From: Pachyseris speciosa
Taxonomy: Eukaryota; Cnidaria; Anthozoa; Scleractinia; Pachyseridae
NCBI GenBank assembly: GCA_016490735.1
Contig: JAEMWC010000216.1
Span: 826,001 to 890,000 of the forward strand
Length of the DNA: 64,000 bases
Direction: 5' to 3'
The notes under the pieces were generated by a model, which did not search any database, was not told the DNA's origin, and saw only the letters and a list, made by a program, of their open reading frames with translations. Made by a program: the position numbers and the translations under genes. Positions within the stretch are counted from its first letter, which is position 1; each line of letters opens with the position of its first letter. Shown here one piece after another: positions 33,074 to 40,579 of the stretch.

Positions 33074-33856
33074 ATGACAGAAATTTCATTACGATTCAAC
33101 AGTAAAAACAGAGACAAAATTGGTGTCAGTCAAAGTCATGATTTGACAAAAAGATTTAATACTCCTCTCATATTATCGAATGATATGAAATATGAAATCG
33201 CTGTGAAGACTATTAACATGACATACAGTTGGTATAATATCAGACAATCTTTAGGAAACAATCAAATAAAATACAGTTACAACAAGGGTTCAAATTGGGA
33301 AACAATAACTTTTGTTGATGGTATGTACTCATATGATGATATCAATAGTTACATTCACGAGTATATGAGAAAAAATAAACATTTAGTTGTTGATGATCCT
33401 GATGATGCCAAAAAGAAGTACGGTGTCAATATATTTTTCGTTTTATCAACATACCGTATTTTGATTGAACTTAATGAAAATTATCAAGTGGATCTAAGAA
33501 ATTTTGAATTCAGAAAATTAATTGGTTTCGATTCAAAGATAGTTTCAGCCACGGAATATGGAACAAATCTCCCTGATATTACCCGTGGAGTAGATGAAAT
33601 TTATATAAATTGTGATAAAGTAATTAATAGTATCGTTGATGGAAATAGTACATCTACAATTGCTGTTATTCCAGTTACAGATCTCGTTAGAAGTTTGCCT
33701 TTCACATACAAACCTCGTTTTCTTTCATGGAATCCTGTCTCAACACATACGATCAGTTCAATACATTTTTACGTTACTGATTCTTCTGGAGCACCAATTC
33801 ATTTGAATGGCATAGATTGGTATATTGAGTTATTTTTGAGAGAGAGGGAATTATAA
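33074..33856 (+). CDS. Candidate minor capsid (penton-like) protein
   Basis: An open 260-residue frame directly before the MCP region. It is rich in predicted beta strands: TEISLRFNSKNRDKIGV at the start, KYEIAVKTINMTYSWYNI, and a C-terminal strand block with HFYVTDSSGAPIHLNGIDWY and IELFLR. Size, position between ATPase and MCP, and the D-x-x-G-x-P-I-x-L-x-G closing strand fit jelly-roll penton-type minor capsid proteins of Polinton-like viruses. This is inferred from context and strand pattern, not from a catalytic motif. No break. Confidence 0.6.
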   Translation: MTEISLRFNSKNRDKIGVSQSHDLTKRFNTPLILSNDMKYEIAVKTINMTYSWYNIRQSLGNNQIKYSYNKGSNWETITFVDGMYSYDDINSYIHEYMRKNKHLVVDDPDDAKKKYGVNIFFVLSTYRILIELNENYQVDLRNFEFRKLIGFDSKIVSATEYGTNLPDITRGVDEIYINCDKVINSIVDGNSTSTIAVIPVTDLVRSLPFTYKPRFLSWNPVSTHTISSIHFYVTDSSGAPIHLNGIDWYIELFLREREL

Positions 33857-33869
33857 AACCAAATAGTAT

Positions 33870-34151
33870 ATGAAACGATTTGAATATAAAAAATATAATG
33901 AGGAACAACGAGGCGAAGGTGTCCTGACTGACATTGTCAAAACAGTTGGAAAAAAAGCAGCTGAAAAAGCAGCTACAACAATTGGTGATTATGCTGGCAA
34001 AAAAAACTGGTGATAAAATAATTGAACTTTTAAGAAATAGAAAGACAAAACCTAAACTGACCAAACTATAAATCCTAAACCTTTAACACAAAATGAAGTG
34101 AATGAAAGACTTAGTCAACTTATCTCAGGTGGAAAACTAAGAAAGAAATAA
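33870..34151 (+). pseudogene. Small viral Gly/Ala/Lys-rich protein, frame-broken
   Basis: ATG 33870 opens 47 codons with EQRGEGVLTDIVKTVGKKAA and then a repetitive Ala/Lys helix, stopping at 34013 after an A-run. Other frames continue with similar basic character up to 34151 (ERLSQLISGGKLRKK). The RGEG stretch could be a processing site for an adenain-like protease, as in small core proteins of adenoviruses and Polintons (inference). It has no TCTA at the 12-base position; TTATAAAA is there instead. Confidence 0.5.
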
Positions 34152-34157
34152 CTTTTA

Positions 34158-34173
34158 TCTAACCCATTCACAT
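34158..34173 (+). promoter_or_regulatory. TCTA-N12-ATG late-type promoter of the MCP gene
   Basis: TCTA at 34158-34161, 12 bases before ATG 34174. Confidence 0.75.
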
Positions 34174-35460
34174 ATGTCAAACTATCGTAACTCAAAATTT
34201 ATAGAGCGTTATGAAGATATTGATTTTGAGCTTGAAACAGCACTAAATACTGTAGTTGCAAACAATGCTCATCAGAAAAAATCGGGATACCGTTTCGTTT
34301 TAGATAACCAAGGGGAGACAACGCCATTTGATTGGTTTAATGCTCGTTTGAATGTTGATTTCATTGTAAAGAAGCTTGCAGATGGAGCTGATATAGATGC
34401 TGATGATCGAAACGGTATTGTAAATTCATCTCACTCTCTTATTAACACCATAAATGTAAAAATGAACGGCGTCGATGTTTATGAATGTAGAGATGCTAAC
34501 CAAGCTACAAATAACAAGTCTTTACTTAAATATTCACAAGGTTATGCTTCAAGTCAAGGAACAAATGAGTTCTTCTATCTTGACACTAACAGACATGCTG
34601 AAGACAGAGTAGCTCAAGCTAATTATAACAAAGGATTTGCATCAAGAAAGCTACTGTTGATTGGTGCAAATGGAACTGTGAATGTAGAAATACCATTGAA
34701 TAGATACGGATTTTTCAAGAGCCTCTGGAATGAACTTTTGCATAATTCAAAAATAGAGTTGAACCTTACACTTGAAGGTGATGCAAATTTAATTTGGCAA
34801 GCTGCAGATGAGTGTCGTGTTGTACTCACAAAATTTCAATTAATCGTCCCTCGTATTATTTTTAATGCTGAAGGTAAAAAACTATATATGGATAAATATC
34901 TTGATACGAGAAAATGGACATACATGAGAGAAATGGTTGAGAGAGGAAATTCAACAAGACAACAGACAGCTAATTTTAGAATTTCAACGGGAATAAACAA
35001 ACCTAGACATGTTTTTGTTTTTATAATCAATGACGCAAATAATGAATCTCAGACAGCCAATAAATTCTTGTACAACACATTTTCAGTTGCAAATAACCGA
35101 ACAATGACTTCATGTCATTTAGAAGTGGGAAATGGAAACGATTATCCAGAGGTTCATTATAAGCCATCAACTGAACCATCAAGGGTATTCAGAGATGTTT
35201 TGAAGTACGTTGAAGCAATTAATGAGTTTTCTGATTCTACTCTTTTAAATAGAGGTAATTTCGGTTCCATATTTCCTTCCATTTCTTTCGATCTAACGAA
35301 ACAAAAACAGGATATCAAAGATGGAATGACTAAACTGACATTCAAATATACATTAAGTGGTGGAACAAATGCGGACTATAGTGTTTATGCATTAGTCCTT
35401 TATGAACAGGATGTTGAAATGAGAAAGACTGATGGAAAATTAATTCTGAGATCGATGTAA
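34174..35460 (+). CDS. Double-jelly-roll major capsid protein (Polinton-like virus type)
   Basis: An open 428-residue frame. The strand pattern and phrases fit DJR capsid proteins of Polinton-like viruses: DWFNARLNVDFIVKKLADGA with DDRNGIVNSSHSLINTINV near the start, NKSLLKYSQGY and FFYLDTNRH, VNVEIPLNRYGFFKSLWNEL at mid-length before the second barrel, ECRVVLTKFQLIVPRI, and KLTFKYTLSGGTNADY near the end. About 430 residues is at the short end for this fold, nearer to PLV than to classical Polinton MCPs. Trimers would form the capsid facets. TCTA is 12 bases upstream and the frame has no break, unlike many neighbours. Confidence 0.8.
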   Translation: MSNYRNSKFIERYEDIDFELETALNTVVANNAHQKKSGYRFVLDNQGETTPFDWFNARLNVDFIVKKLADGADIDADDRNGIVNSSHSLINTINVKMNGVDVYECRDANQATNNKSLLKYSQGYASSQGTNEFFYLDTNRHAEDRVAQANYNKGFASRKLLLIGANGTVNVEIPLNRYGFFKSLWNELLHNSKIELNLTLEGDANLIWQAADECRVVLTKFQLIVPRIIFNAEGKKLYMDKYLDTRKWTYMREMVERGNSTRQQTANFRISTGINKPRHVFVFIINDANNESQTANKFLYNTFSVANNRTMTSCHLEVGNGNDYPEVHYKPSTEPSRVFRDVLKYVEAINEFSDSTLLNRGNFGSIFPSISFDLTKQKQDIKDGMTKLTFKYTLSGGTNADYSVYALVLYEQDVEMRKTDGKLILRSM

Positions 35461-35463
35461 TTA

Positions 35464-35479
35464 TCTACTCTAATATTAT
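35464..35479 (+). promoter_or_regulatory. TCTA-N12-ATG late-type promoter of the 97-residue gene
   Basis: TCTA at 35464-35467, 12 bases before ATG 35480, with a second TCTA at 35469-35472. Confidence 0.7.
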
Positions 35480-35773
35480 ATGACTACTTATGGAGTGACA
35501 CTTTCACCGAGCCAGAAAAAAAGTCTTGGAAAAGCATTCAAAGAAAATTCATCTTTAACAATTAGATTATCAGCAGGTTCTGATCTGCTTCTATTGACAG
35601 AGACACAGATTGATGAATTGAATAAAGAATTAGAAATAACTTTATCTGAAACACAAATCAGAGAAAATATAGAACGCGGTCCTCTTAGCTTTGATGATTT
35701 AGACATAACTGAATTTAACGACAATGGAACTGTCACACTATTGGAAAATAATCCATTCTTTAATACAATTTAA
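35480..35773 (+). CDS. Small viral protein, short paralogue of the next gene
   Basis: 97 residues. The N-terminal 70 match the start of the downstream 267-residue protein in order and spacing: MTTY, then GV-x-LS-x-x-QK, AF/AI-K-x-NS, T-L/I-RLS, LLLTETQIDEL against LMLTKTQIKRL, and SETQIRE against SKSQIRK. The C-terminal part is short and acidic (LSFDDLDITEF) and lacks the partner's hydrophobic core, so this is a duplicated or truncated version. Function unknown; virion-associated by promoter and position. Confidence 0.65.
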   Translation: MTTYGVTLSPSQKKSLGKAFKENSSLTIRLSAGSDLLLLTETQIDELNKELEITLSETQIRENIERGPLSFDDLDITEFNDNGTVTLLENNPFFNTI

Positions 35774-35861
35774 ATATTATCCCATCTATCTTTAATAAAA
35801 TATGACAAAAATCATCCATTTTTAATACTCTTCTTTTTATCTTAAATATAATTATAGTTTA

Positions 35862-35877
35862 TCTAATCTATTATTAT
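35862..35877 (+). promoter_or_regulatory. TCTA-N12-GTG: late-type promoter before an altered start codon
   Basis: TCTA at 35862-35865 is followed by 12 bases and GTG at 35878. In the paralogue at 35480 the same place is ATG followed by the same codons (ACT ACT TAT), so the start codon appears to have mutated from ATG to GTG. Confidence 0.7.
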
Positions 35878-36681
35878 GTGACTACTTATCATCCTCATGG
35901 AGTGAAACTTTCACAAGGGCAGAAAGAAAAGCTTGCAAAAGCAATTAAATCAAATTCAGCTATAACATTAAGGTTCTCACATAATGAATTATCTGGTAAT
36001 GATCAACTCATGTTGACAAAGACACAGATCAAAAGATTGATGAAAGCTCAAAAAATGAAAAAAGGATCAGATATTTCTATATCGAAATCACAAATCAGAA
36101 AAGCTGTTGTACATGGTGGCTCTCTTTTTTCTCTTGGAACAAAACTATTACCATATGCAACTACAGCTGTATCAAAAGCAGCTCCAGCGTTGGCAACAGG
36201 TACTCTTTCAGCTCTTGGGAGTATGGGAATTAATAAACTATTTGGGAAGAAACAAAAAGGAGGATTTCTCATTCCACAAGAAAAAATCAATCAATTAATA
36301 GCATATAAAAATTTATTAACTAAAAAACAAAAAGAGGATATTATTTATGCGATGCAATCCGGAGGACAACTTGTTACAAATCCAACAAAAACTCAAATTG
36401 GAAAAGGTATTGGAACAATACTTGCGAGTATTGGAATTCCCCTTGCTATGGAAGCAATTAAGAAATTAACTGGAAGGGGTCTACATGTTGAAAGAAGCCG
36501 TCCTAGGAGATCATTACCAGTTCATGTTCCAGATACAATTGCAATGAATAAAAGTGGTGGGAAACATTTGCAAATGCCGCCACCTGTTGTAGGTACATGG
36601 GATAATCCAATTGGTTTTGGAATGAAAAAAAAAAAAAGAACTTCAAAAAAAAAAAGACCTCAGGAAAAGGACTTCTGTTAG
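35878..36681 (+). CDS. Viral protein with glycine-rich hydrophobic core, putative minor virion protein
   Basis: 267 codons from a GTG that occupies the expected ATG place. N-terminal domain (1-85) shared with the 97-residue gene. Then a GGSLFSLG segment, a hydrophobic Ala/Gly stretch (ALATGTLSALGSMGINKLFG), KKQKGGFLIPQEKINQLIAY, a second GGQL-x-x-PTKTQIG-K-GIGTILASIG block and basic tail. The alternating GG-hydrophobic segments suggest membrane or capsid-interior contact and possible GG-type protease sites. Near A-runs at 36623 and 36646 the frame probably shifts; another frame there has a non-basic tail, so the real C-terminus may differ. There is no ATG close by to serve as a start. Confidence 0.65.
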   Translation: MTTYHPHGVKLSQGQKEKLAKAIKSNSAITLRFSHNELSGNDQLMLTKTQIKRLMKAQKMKKGSDISISKSQIRKAVVHGGSLFSLGTKLLPYATTAVSKAAPALATGTLSALGSMGINKLFGKKQKGGFLIPQEKINQLIAYKNLLTKKQKEDIIYAMQSGGQLVTNPTKTQIGKGIGTILASIGIPLAMEAIKKLTGRGLHVERSRPRRSLPVHVPDTIAMNKSGGKHLQMPPPVVGTWDNPIGFGMKKKKRTSKKKRPQEKDFC

Positions 36682-37169
36682 GCAAAAACAGCCCTTTCAA
36701 TTCAATCCCTATTCTAGGAACAATACTCCAAGATTCATAAATAAACCATTATCTAACTTTGATTTATTAGATTGGGTTAAAAAATTGAAAATTAAACATT
36801 TTAGAGGAGTTTTTTCACGAGATAATTTACCTAAAAAAATACAACTAAATGAATGTGGAATTGTAAATCTTGATTCTCAAATTGTTACTGGAACTCATTG
36901 GGTTTGTTATAGAAATTTCAAAAATGAGAAATATTGTGAGTATTTTGACTCATTCGGATTAATTATGCCAATTGAAGTTCAAAAATATATGACTACAAGA
37001 GATAGATACAAGAGCGTGATTCAGTCTTGTGTGGTTATTGGATTTTGTATTATCTTTTCGAGCGACAAAAAGGCAGATCGATTCTAAATACAATACATAA
37101 CTCAAAATTTTCTTGGACTGATAGATCTATTAATCATCAATTCATAATAAAGTATTTCAAGAGTTTGTA

Positions 37170-37170
<1 letters not shown>
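36660..37170 (+). pseudogene. Adenain-like cysteine protease, frame-broken before the catalytic Cys
   Basis: The frame is open from about 36660 with no ATG and overlaps the preceding gene's end. It has NFDLLDWVKKL, ECGIVNLDS, the catalytic His in GTHWVCYRN (about 36896) and the acidic residue in YFDSFG (about 36944). Before the cysteine the frame shifts: CGYW lies at 37030 in another frame, which stays open to 37170. Order His-Asp-Cys with spacing fits the C5/C48 (adenovirus protease/Ulp1) fold that matures Polinton-type capsids. The long frame starting 36785 ends at 37087 without the active-site Cys, so this copy should be inactive. Confidence 0.75.

Positions 37171-37228
<58 letters not shown>
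37168..37228. repeat. (TA)n microsatellite
   Basis: About thirty uninterrupted TA units immediately upstream of the ATG at 37229. It occupies the place where the TCTA promoter would be. Confidence 0.95.
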
Positions 37229-37230
<2 letters not shown>

Positions 37231-37480
37231 GAGCAAACTTGTTGAAGCCATGATAAATCTAAGTGAAAAGCAAAGAGAGAGAATTAATAATGCATCACCA
37301 AATCAAACTATAATGATAAAATTGAAAAAAGATTGTCTTGAAGGTTTTGATATCGTCCTTGTTTCTGAAACTACGAAATTAATGATTCAAGATAGAAAAA
37401 ATAAAAGAGGTTTGATGATAAAAATATTTCCAAAAAATGATATTGAAGAAAGAAATGGTGAATTATATTTAATGTATTGA
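37229..37480 (+). CDS. Small viral protein, likely third member of the LSxxQ/LxGxD family
   Basis: 83 residues. The pattern NLSEKQRERI, IMIKLKKDCLEGFDIVL and KRGLMIKIFPKNDI parallels, position by position, KLSQGQKEKL, ITLRFSHNELSGNDQLML and KKGSDISISKSQI in the 267-residue protein. That suggests a third diverged copy of the same N-terminal domain. No further domain. Its upstream is replaced by a (TA)n tract, so its promoter may be lost. Confidence 0.5.
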
Positions 37481-37486
37481 AAATAA

Positions 37487-37502
37487 TCTAATATAATAAT
37501 AT
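37487..37502 (+). promoter_or_regulatory. TCTA-N12-ATG late-type promoter of the Cys-motif/PLA2 gene
   Basis: TCTA at 37487-37490, 12 bases before ATG 37503; the next genes (PLA2-like, integrase) have no such motif of their own and may depend on this one. Confidence 0.7.
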
Positions 37503-37661
37503 ATGGTAAAATCGTATTGTATTAAACAGAGAAAAGTCACTAAATGTGTACCAGGAAGTGAAAGCTTTGAAATGACTAAAAATGGTCGAACTATGCTGAA
37601 ATGTACTTGTGCCGAATGTCGAATCACAAAAACTAAATTCGTCAAGAATCGGGGAAACTGA
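37503..37661 (+). CDS. Small viral protein with CxC...C motif, possibly the N-terminus of the PLA2-like protein
   Basis: 52 residues: basic, with MVKSYCIKQRK, TKCVPGSESFEM and KCTCAECRITKTKF, a possible zinc-binding patch. The stop at 37659-37661 is followed in another frame by an open reading frame (37679 on) that has no ATG of its own. The two may once have been a single protein, or the downstream part is translated by other means. Confidence 0.6.
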   Translation: MVKSYCIKQRKVTKCVPGSESFEMTKNGRTMLKCTCAECRITKTKFVKNRGN

Positions 37662-37678
37662 TTGGCCCGTCTGAAGGG

Positions 37679-38646
37679 GTGGGCATACTAGATTCAGCCG
37701 CAGATATGGCACTTACAGGATTTCTTCAGCATGGTGTTCCTTTCTTAGCAAAGAAGGGGGTTGAGATGGGAAGATATGGGGTTTCAGAATTAATGAGAAA
37801 TCCTAAAATTCAAAGCCGTGTAATTGACTACAGTATAAAAAAGGCAAAACCCGTTTTACAAAAAGTTGGTAAAGAGGCTTTAAATCAACTTTCAACCAAA
37901 GTACGCCCTAATATTCGTTATAAAACAGATAGACCCGATGTAGACAAAGTGGGTCGTGGTATTCCCATTCCTTTTCCTTTTGTTGATCTCAAAAAAGCTT
38001 GGGATGTTGTTTCAAACCCTAATCTTTTTAAAGGGCCTGAAGTTTCAGCCGAAGAGGGAAGAAAAATGGTTGCCAACTACAAACGGCAGTACGCTGAATA
38101 TAAAAAGAAAGGTGGAACGCGAAGTTATGGTTCTTGGATAAAATGGAAAGGATACGGTGCTGGAATATTAGGTGATATTATATATATGCTAAACCAGAGG
38201 ATTTGAATAAATGGGCCTCTCAAATTCACTCTCTCATTGGAAGCGATGTTGATATTCATAAAGCTATTGGAAAACTTCCAAAACCTAAAAAAGGATGGAC
38301 ATTACCGGGGCATCTATACACAGGTCCATACAATCCTTTAAATAAGCAACTTTCGTATGATCCTCAAACTGGTGAAATAATTGAGATATATCAGCAGCCA
38401 ACCGGTAAAACAGATGCTGTCGCCATGCAACATGATGTTGATTACTCTATTTGTAAAGATGACAAGAAATGCAAACAGAAAGCAGATCGTAAGATGGTTA
38501 AAGCCCTTGATGCCATTCCATGGAAAGATAGACAATGGGGACATATGTTAGCTCGTAATGCAATTGCAACAAAGGAGAAACTAGGTTTGGGTATTCCAAA
38601 AAACGGAAAAAGCCGTCGAGTGAAGAAAACTGGCAAGAAAAATTAG
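37679..38646 (+). pseudogene. Viral phospholipase A2-like (parvovirus VP1u-type) protein, frame-broken
   Basis: First part 37679-38206 (GTG at 37679, no ATG): helical, with GVPFLAKKGVEMGRYGVSEL and NQLSTKVRPNIRYKTDRPD. The frame changes near 38170-38190, and the second part runs to 38646 with LPGHLYTGPYNPL and AVAMQHDVDYSICKDDKKCK, then KADRKM and NAIATKEKLGLG. YTGPYNPL fits the calcium-binding loop and HDVDY the catalytic His-Asp of the PLA2 domain of parvovirus VP1, where it serves membrane penetration during entry. Polinton-like viruses of invertebrates can carry such a domain. All key PLA2 residues are present in the second part; only the joining frame is broken. Confidence 0.7.
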
Positions 38647-39545
38647 CAGATGAATTACATAAAACTATAAAACGCAACTTTACACGGCGGCGTGTGATTG
38701 TAAATAAAATTGATGAAATATGGGCTGCTGATCTTGTTGAAATGCAAAAATTCAGCAAATGGAATAAAGGTTACAAATATCTTGTAATGGTTATCGATGT
38801 TTTCAGTAAATATGGTTGGATTGTTCCTCTGAAGGATAAAAAGGGTGAAACTGTAACTGAAGCATTTCAAACAATATTCAGAGATAGAAAACCACAATAT
38901 CTATGGGTTGATAAAGGTAAAGAGTTTTACAACAAACACTTGAAGGACTTGCTAGAGAAAAATGGGATACATACTTACTCCACTGAAAATGAAGAAAAGT
39001 CCTCTGTGGTTGAAAGATGGAATCGAACAATAAAATCCAAAATGTGGAAGCAGTTCACTGTTCAAGGCAACACACAGTACATAGACATATTAAAACAATA
39101 CAACAATACAAAACATTCAAGCACAAAGATGACTCCCACAGAGGCTTCAAAGAAAAAGAATGAAGGAATAGTGTATTTTAATTTATACGGTGAAATGGAA
39201 ACATTACAACATAAACCAAAATTTAAAGTAGGTGATAAGGTTCGAATTAGTAAATACAAAAGAAAGACTTTTGATAAAGGTTATACTCCAAACTGGACTG
39301 AAGAATTATTCGTAATAGATAAGATTCAATACACTAATCCAATAACATACAAAATAAAAGATCTAAGAGGTGAAGATATTGAAGGGAGTTTTTATGAACC
39401 TGAATTATTAAAAGCCAAACAAAATGTTTTCCGCATTGATAAAGTCATTCGGAGGGATTACAAGAAGAAACAAGCTTTAGTAAAATGAAAGGGATATAGT
39501 GATAATTTTAATAGTTGGATACCATTTAGGGATTTAAAAGATATG
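38590..39545 (+). pseudogene. Retroviral-type (rve) integrase with chromodomain, premature TGA
   Basis: The frame is open from about 38590, overlapping the PLA2-like gene's 3' end. The GTG at 38694 is only a nominal start. DDE catalytic residues: Asp in AADLVEM, Asp in VDKGKEFYN, Glu in SSVVERWNR. VIDVFSKYGWIVPL lies between. The C-terminus has an SH3-like part (FKVGDKVRISKYKR) and a chromodomain beginning near FRIDKVIRRDYKK. A TGA at 39486-39488 stands where chromodomains usually have Trp, and the same frame stays open beyond it to about 39545. Polinton integrases insert the element DNA; the chromodomain may target chromatin. The catalytic core is undamaged, so a truncated protein could still be made. 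Confidence 0.85.
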
Positions 39546-39570
39546 TAAAAAGATTTAAAAAGATAATTAT

Positions 39571-40401
39571 ATGATATATATTATGTGTATGCAAAAATAT
39601 TCTTATAATAATAAAGAATTGAATGTATCAATAGATTGTTATCGTGATGATAAAAATGATATATGGTTCAGAGGTAGAGACATTGCTACTATTCTTGAAT
39701 ATAAAAATCCACAAAGAGCAATCAGAAATCATGTTGTATCTGATGATAAAATCTTGATAGATCTCAAAATAATCACAAATAGCAGGGGGAACAAAACGGT
39801 CCCTCAGGTCAATAGCAGGGACACCAAAACGGTCCCTCAGGTCGAACAATCTTATAAGTGTTTTTTTTATAAACGAATCAGGATTTTATTCACTTTTATT
39901 ATCATCCAAAAAACAAGAAGCTGAAAATTTTAAACATTGGGTTACATCAAAAGTATTACCATCAATGAGAAAACAAATATATTACAAGCAGTTCAACGAC
40001 AGAAATAATAATATGCTATTGATTGAAAATGAAAATGATTTGCACTACAAGGTTGTATCATTTATCAGAAAAAATATAAAGATGCTTTAATGATTGCTGG
40101 TCTTGGTGAAAATCAAATAAGCTCTGATATGAGAATCAAAAGTTACAACAAAGGATACATGTCCGGACAATGTGATTTGATGTTAATGAATCCAACTAGA
40201 AAATACAATGCTTTGTGTCTAGAATTTAAAAGTCCAACAGGTGTGTTCCAAGTTTCGGATAAACAAACAAATATGAAGCAGTTATATGAAAAAAATAAGT
40301 GCAAATATATTATGAGCAATTGTTTTGAAGATTTGATTTATGAAATAACTAAACACATGGAGGAAAGCAAATCATATTTATCACGTAGAGGAAAAAACTA
40401 A
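39571..40401 (+). pseudogene. Bro-N domain / VRR-NUC-like nuclease fusion, frame-broken
   Basis: ATG 39571 starts a Bro-N (baculovirus-repeated-ORF type) DNA-binding domain: DDKNDIWFRGRDIATILEYK and PQRAIRNHV. It is followed by a small in-frame tandem duplication (NSR-x-x-KTVPQV twice, 39780-39842). After a frame change near 39860 the Bro-N end continues in another frame (ESGFYSLLLSS, HWVTSKVLPSMRKQ) to about 40090. A third frame (40090-40401) has QISSDMRIKSYNKGYMSGQC, then D and, 20 residues later, EFKSP with a following KQ, the PD-(D/E)xK pattern of VRR-NUC nucleases. Bro-N plus nuclease fusions occur in large DNA viruses. TCTA follows at 40407 before a very short ORF. Confidence 0.75.
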
Positions 40402-40579
40402 CTTTATCTAACCTATAATTGATGGTTTTAGTAGAGAGAATTTATTAACTCTACTATTTTTTGTTCATTTTTAATGAACCAAGAATTGTAAAAATTTTTA
40501 TTTCATTTTTTTAATTTAATTAAAACCATTTAACTCCTATAATTCCCCCATATTTTTCAAATTTATTAGAAAAAAATAC
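40402..40579. other. AT-rich intergenic gap between convergent genes
   Basis: Separates the Bro/VRR-NUC (plus) and eRF1 (minus) 3' ends. It holds a TCTA at 40407 and AT-rich runs; no gene or clear terminator structure is recognised. Confidence 0.4.
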
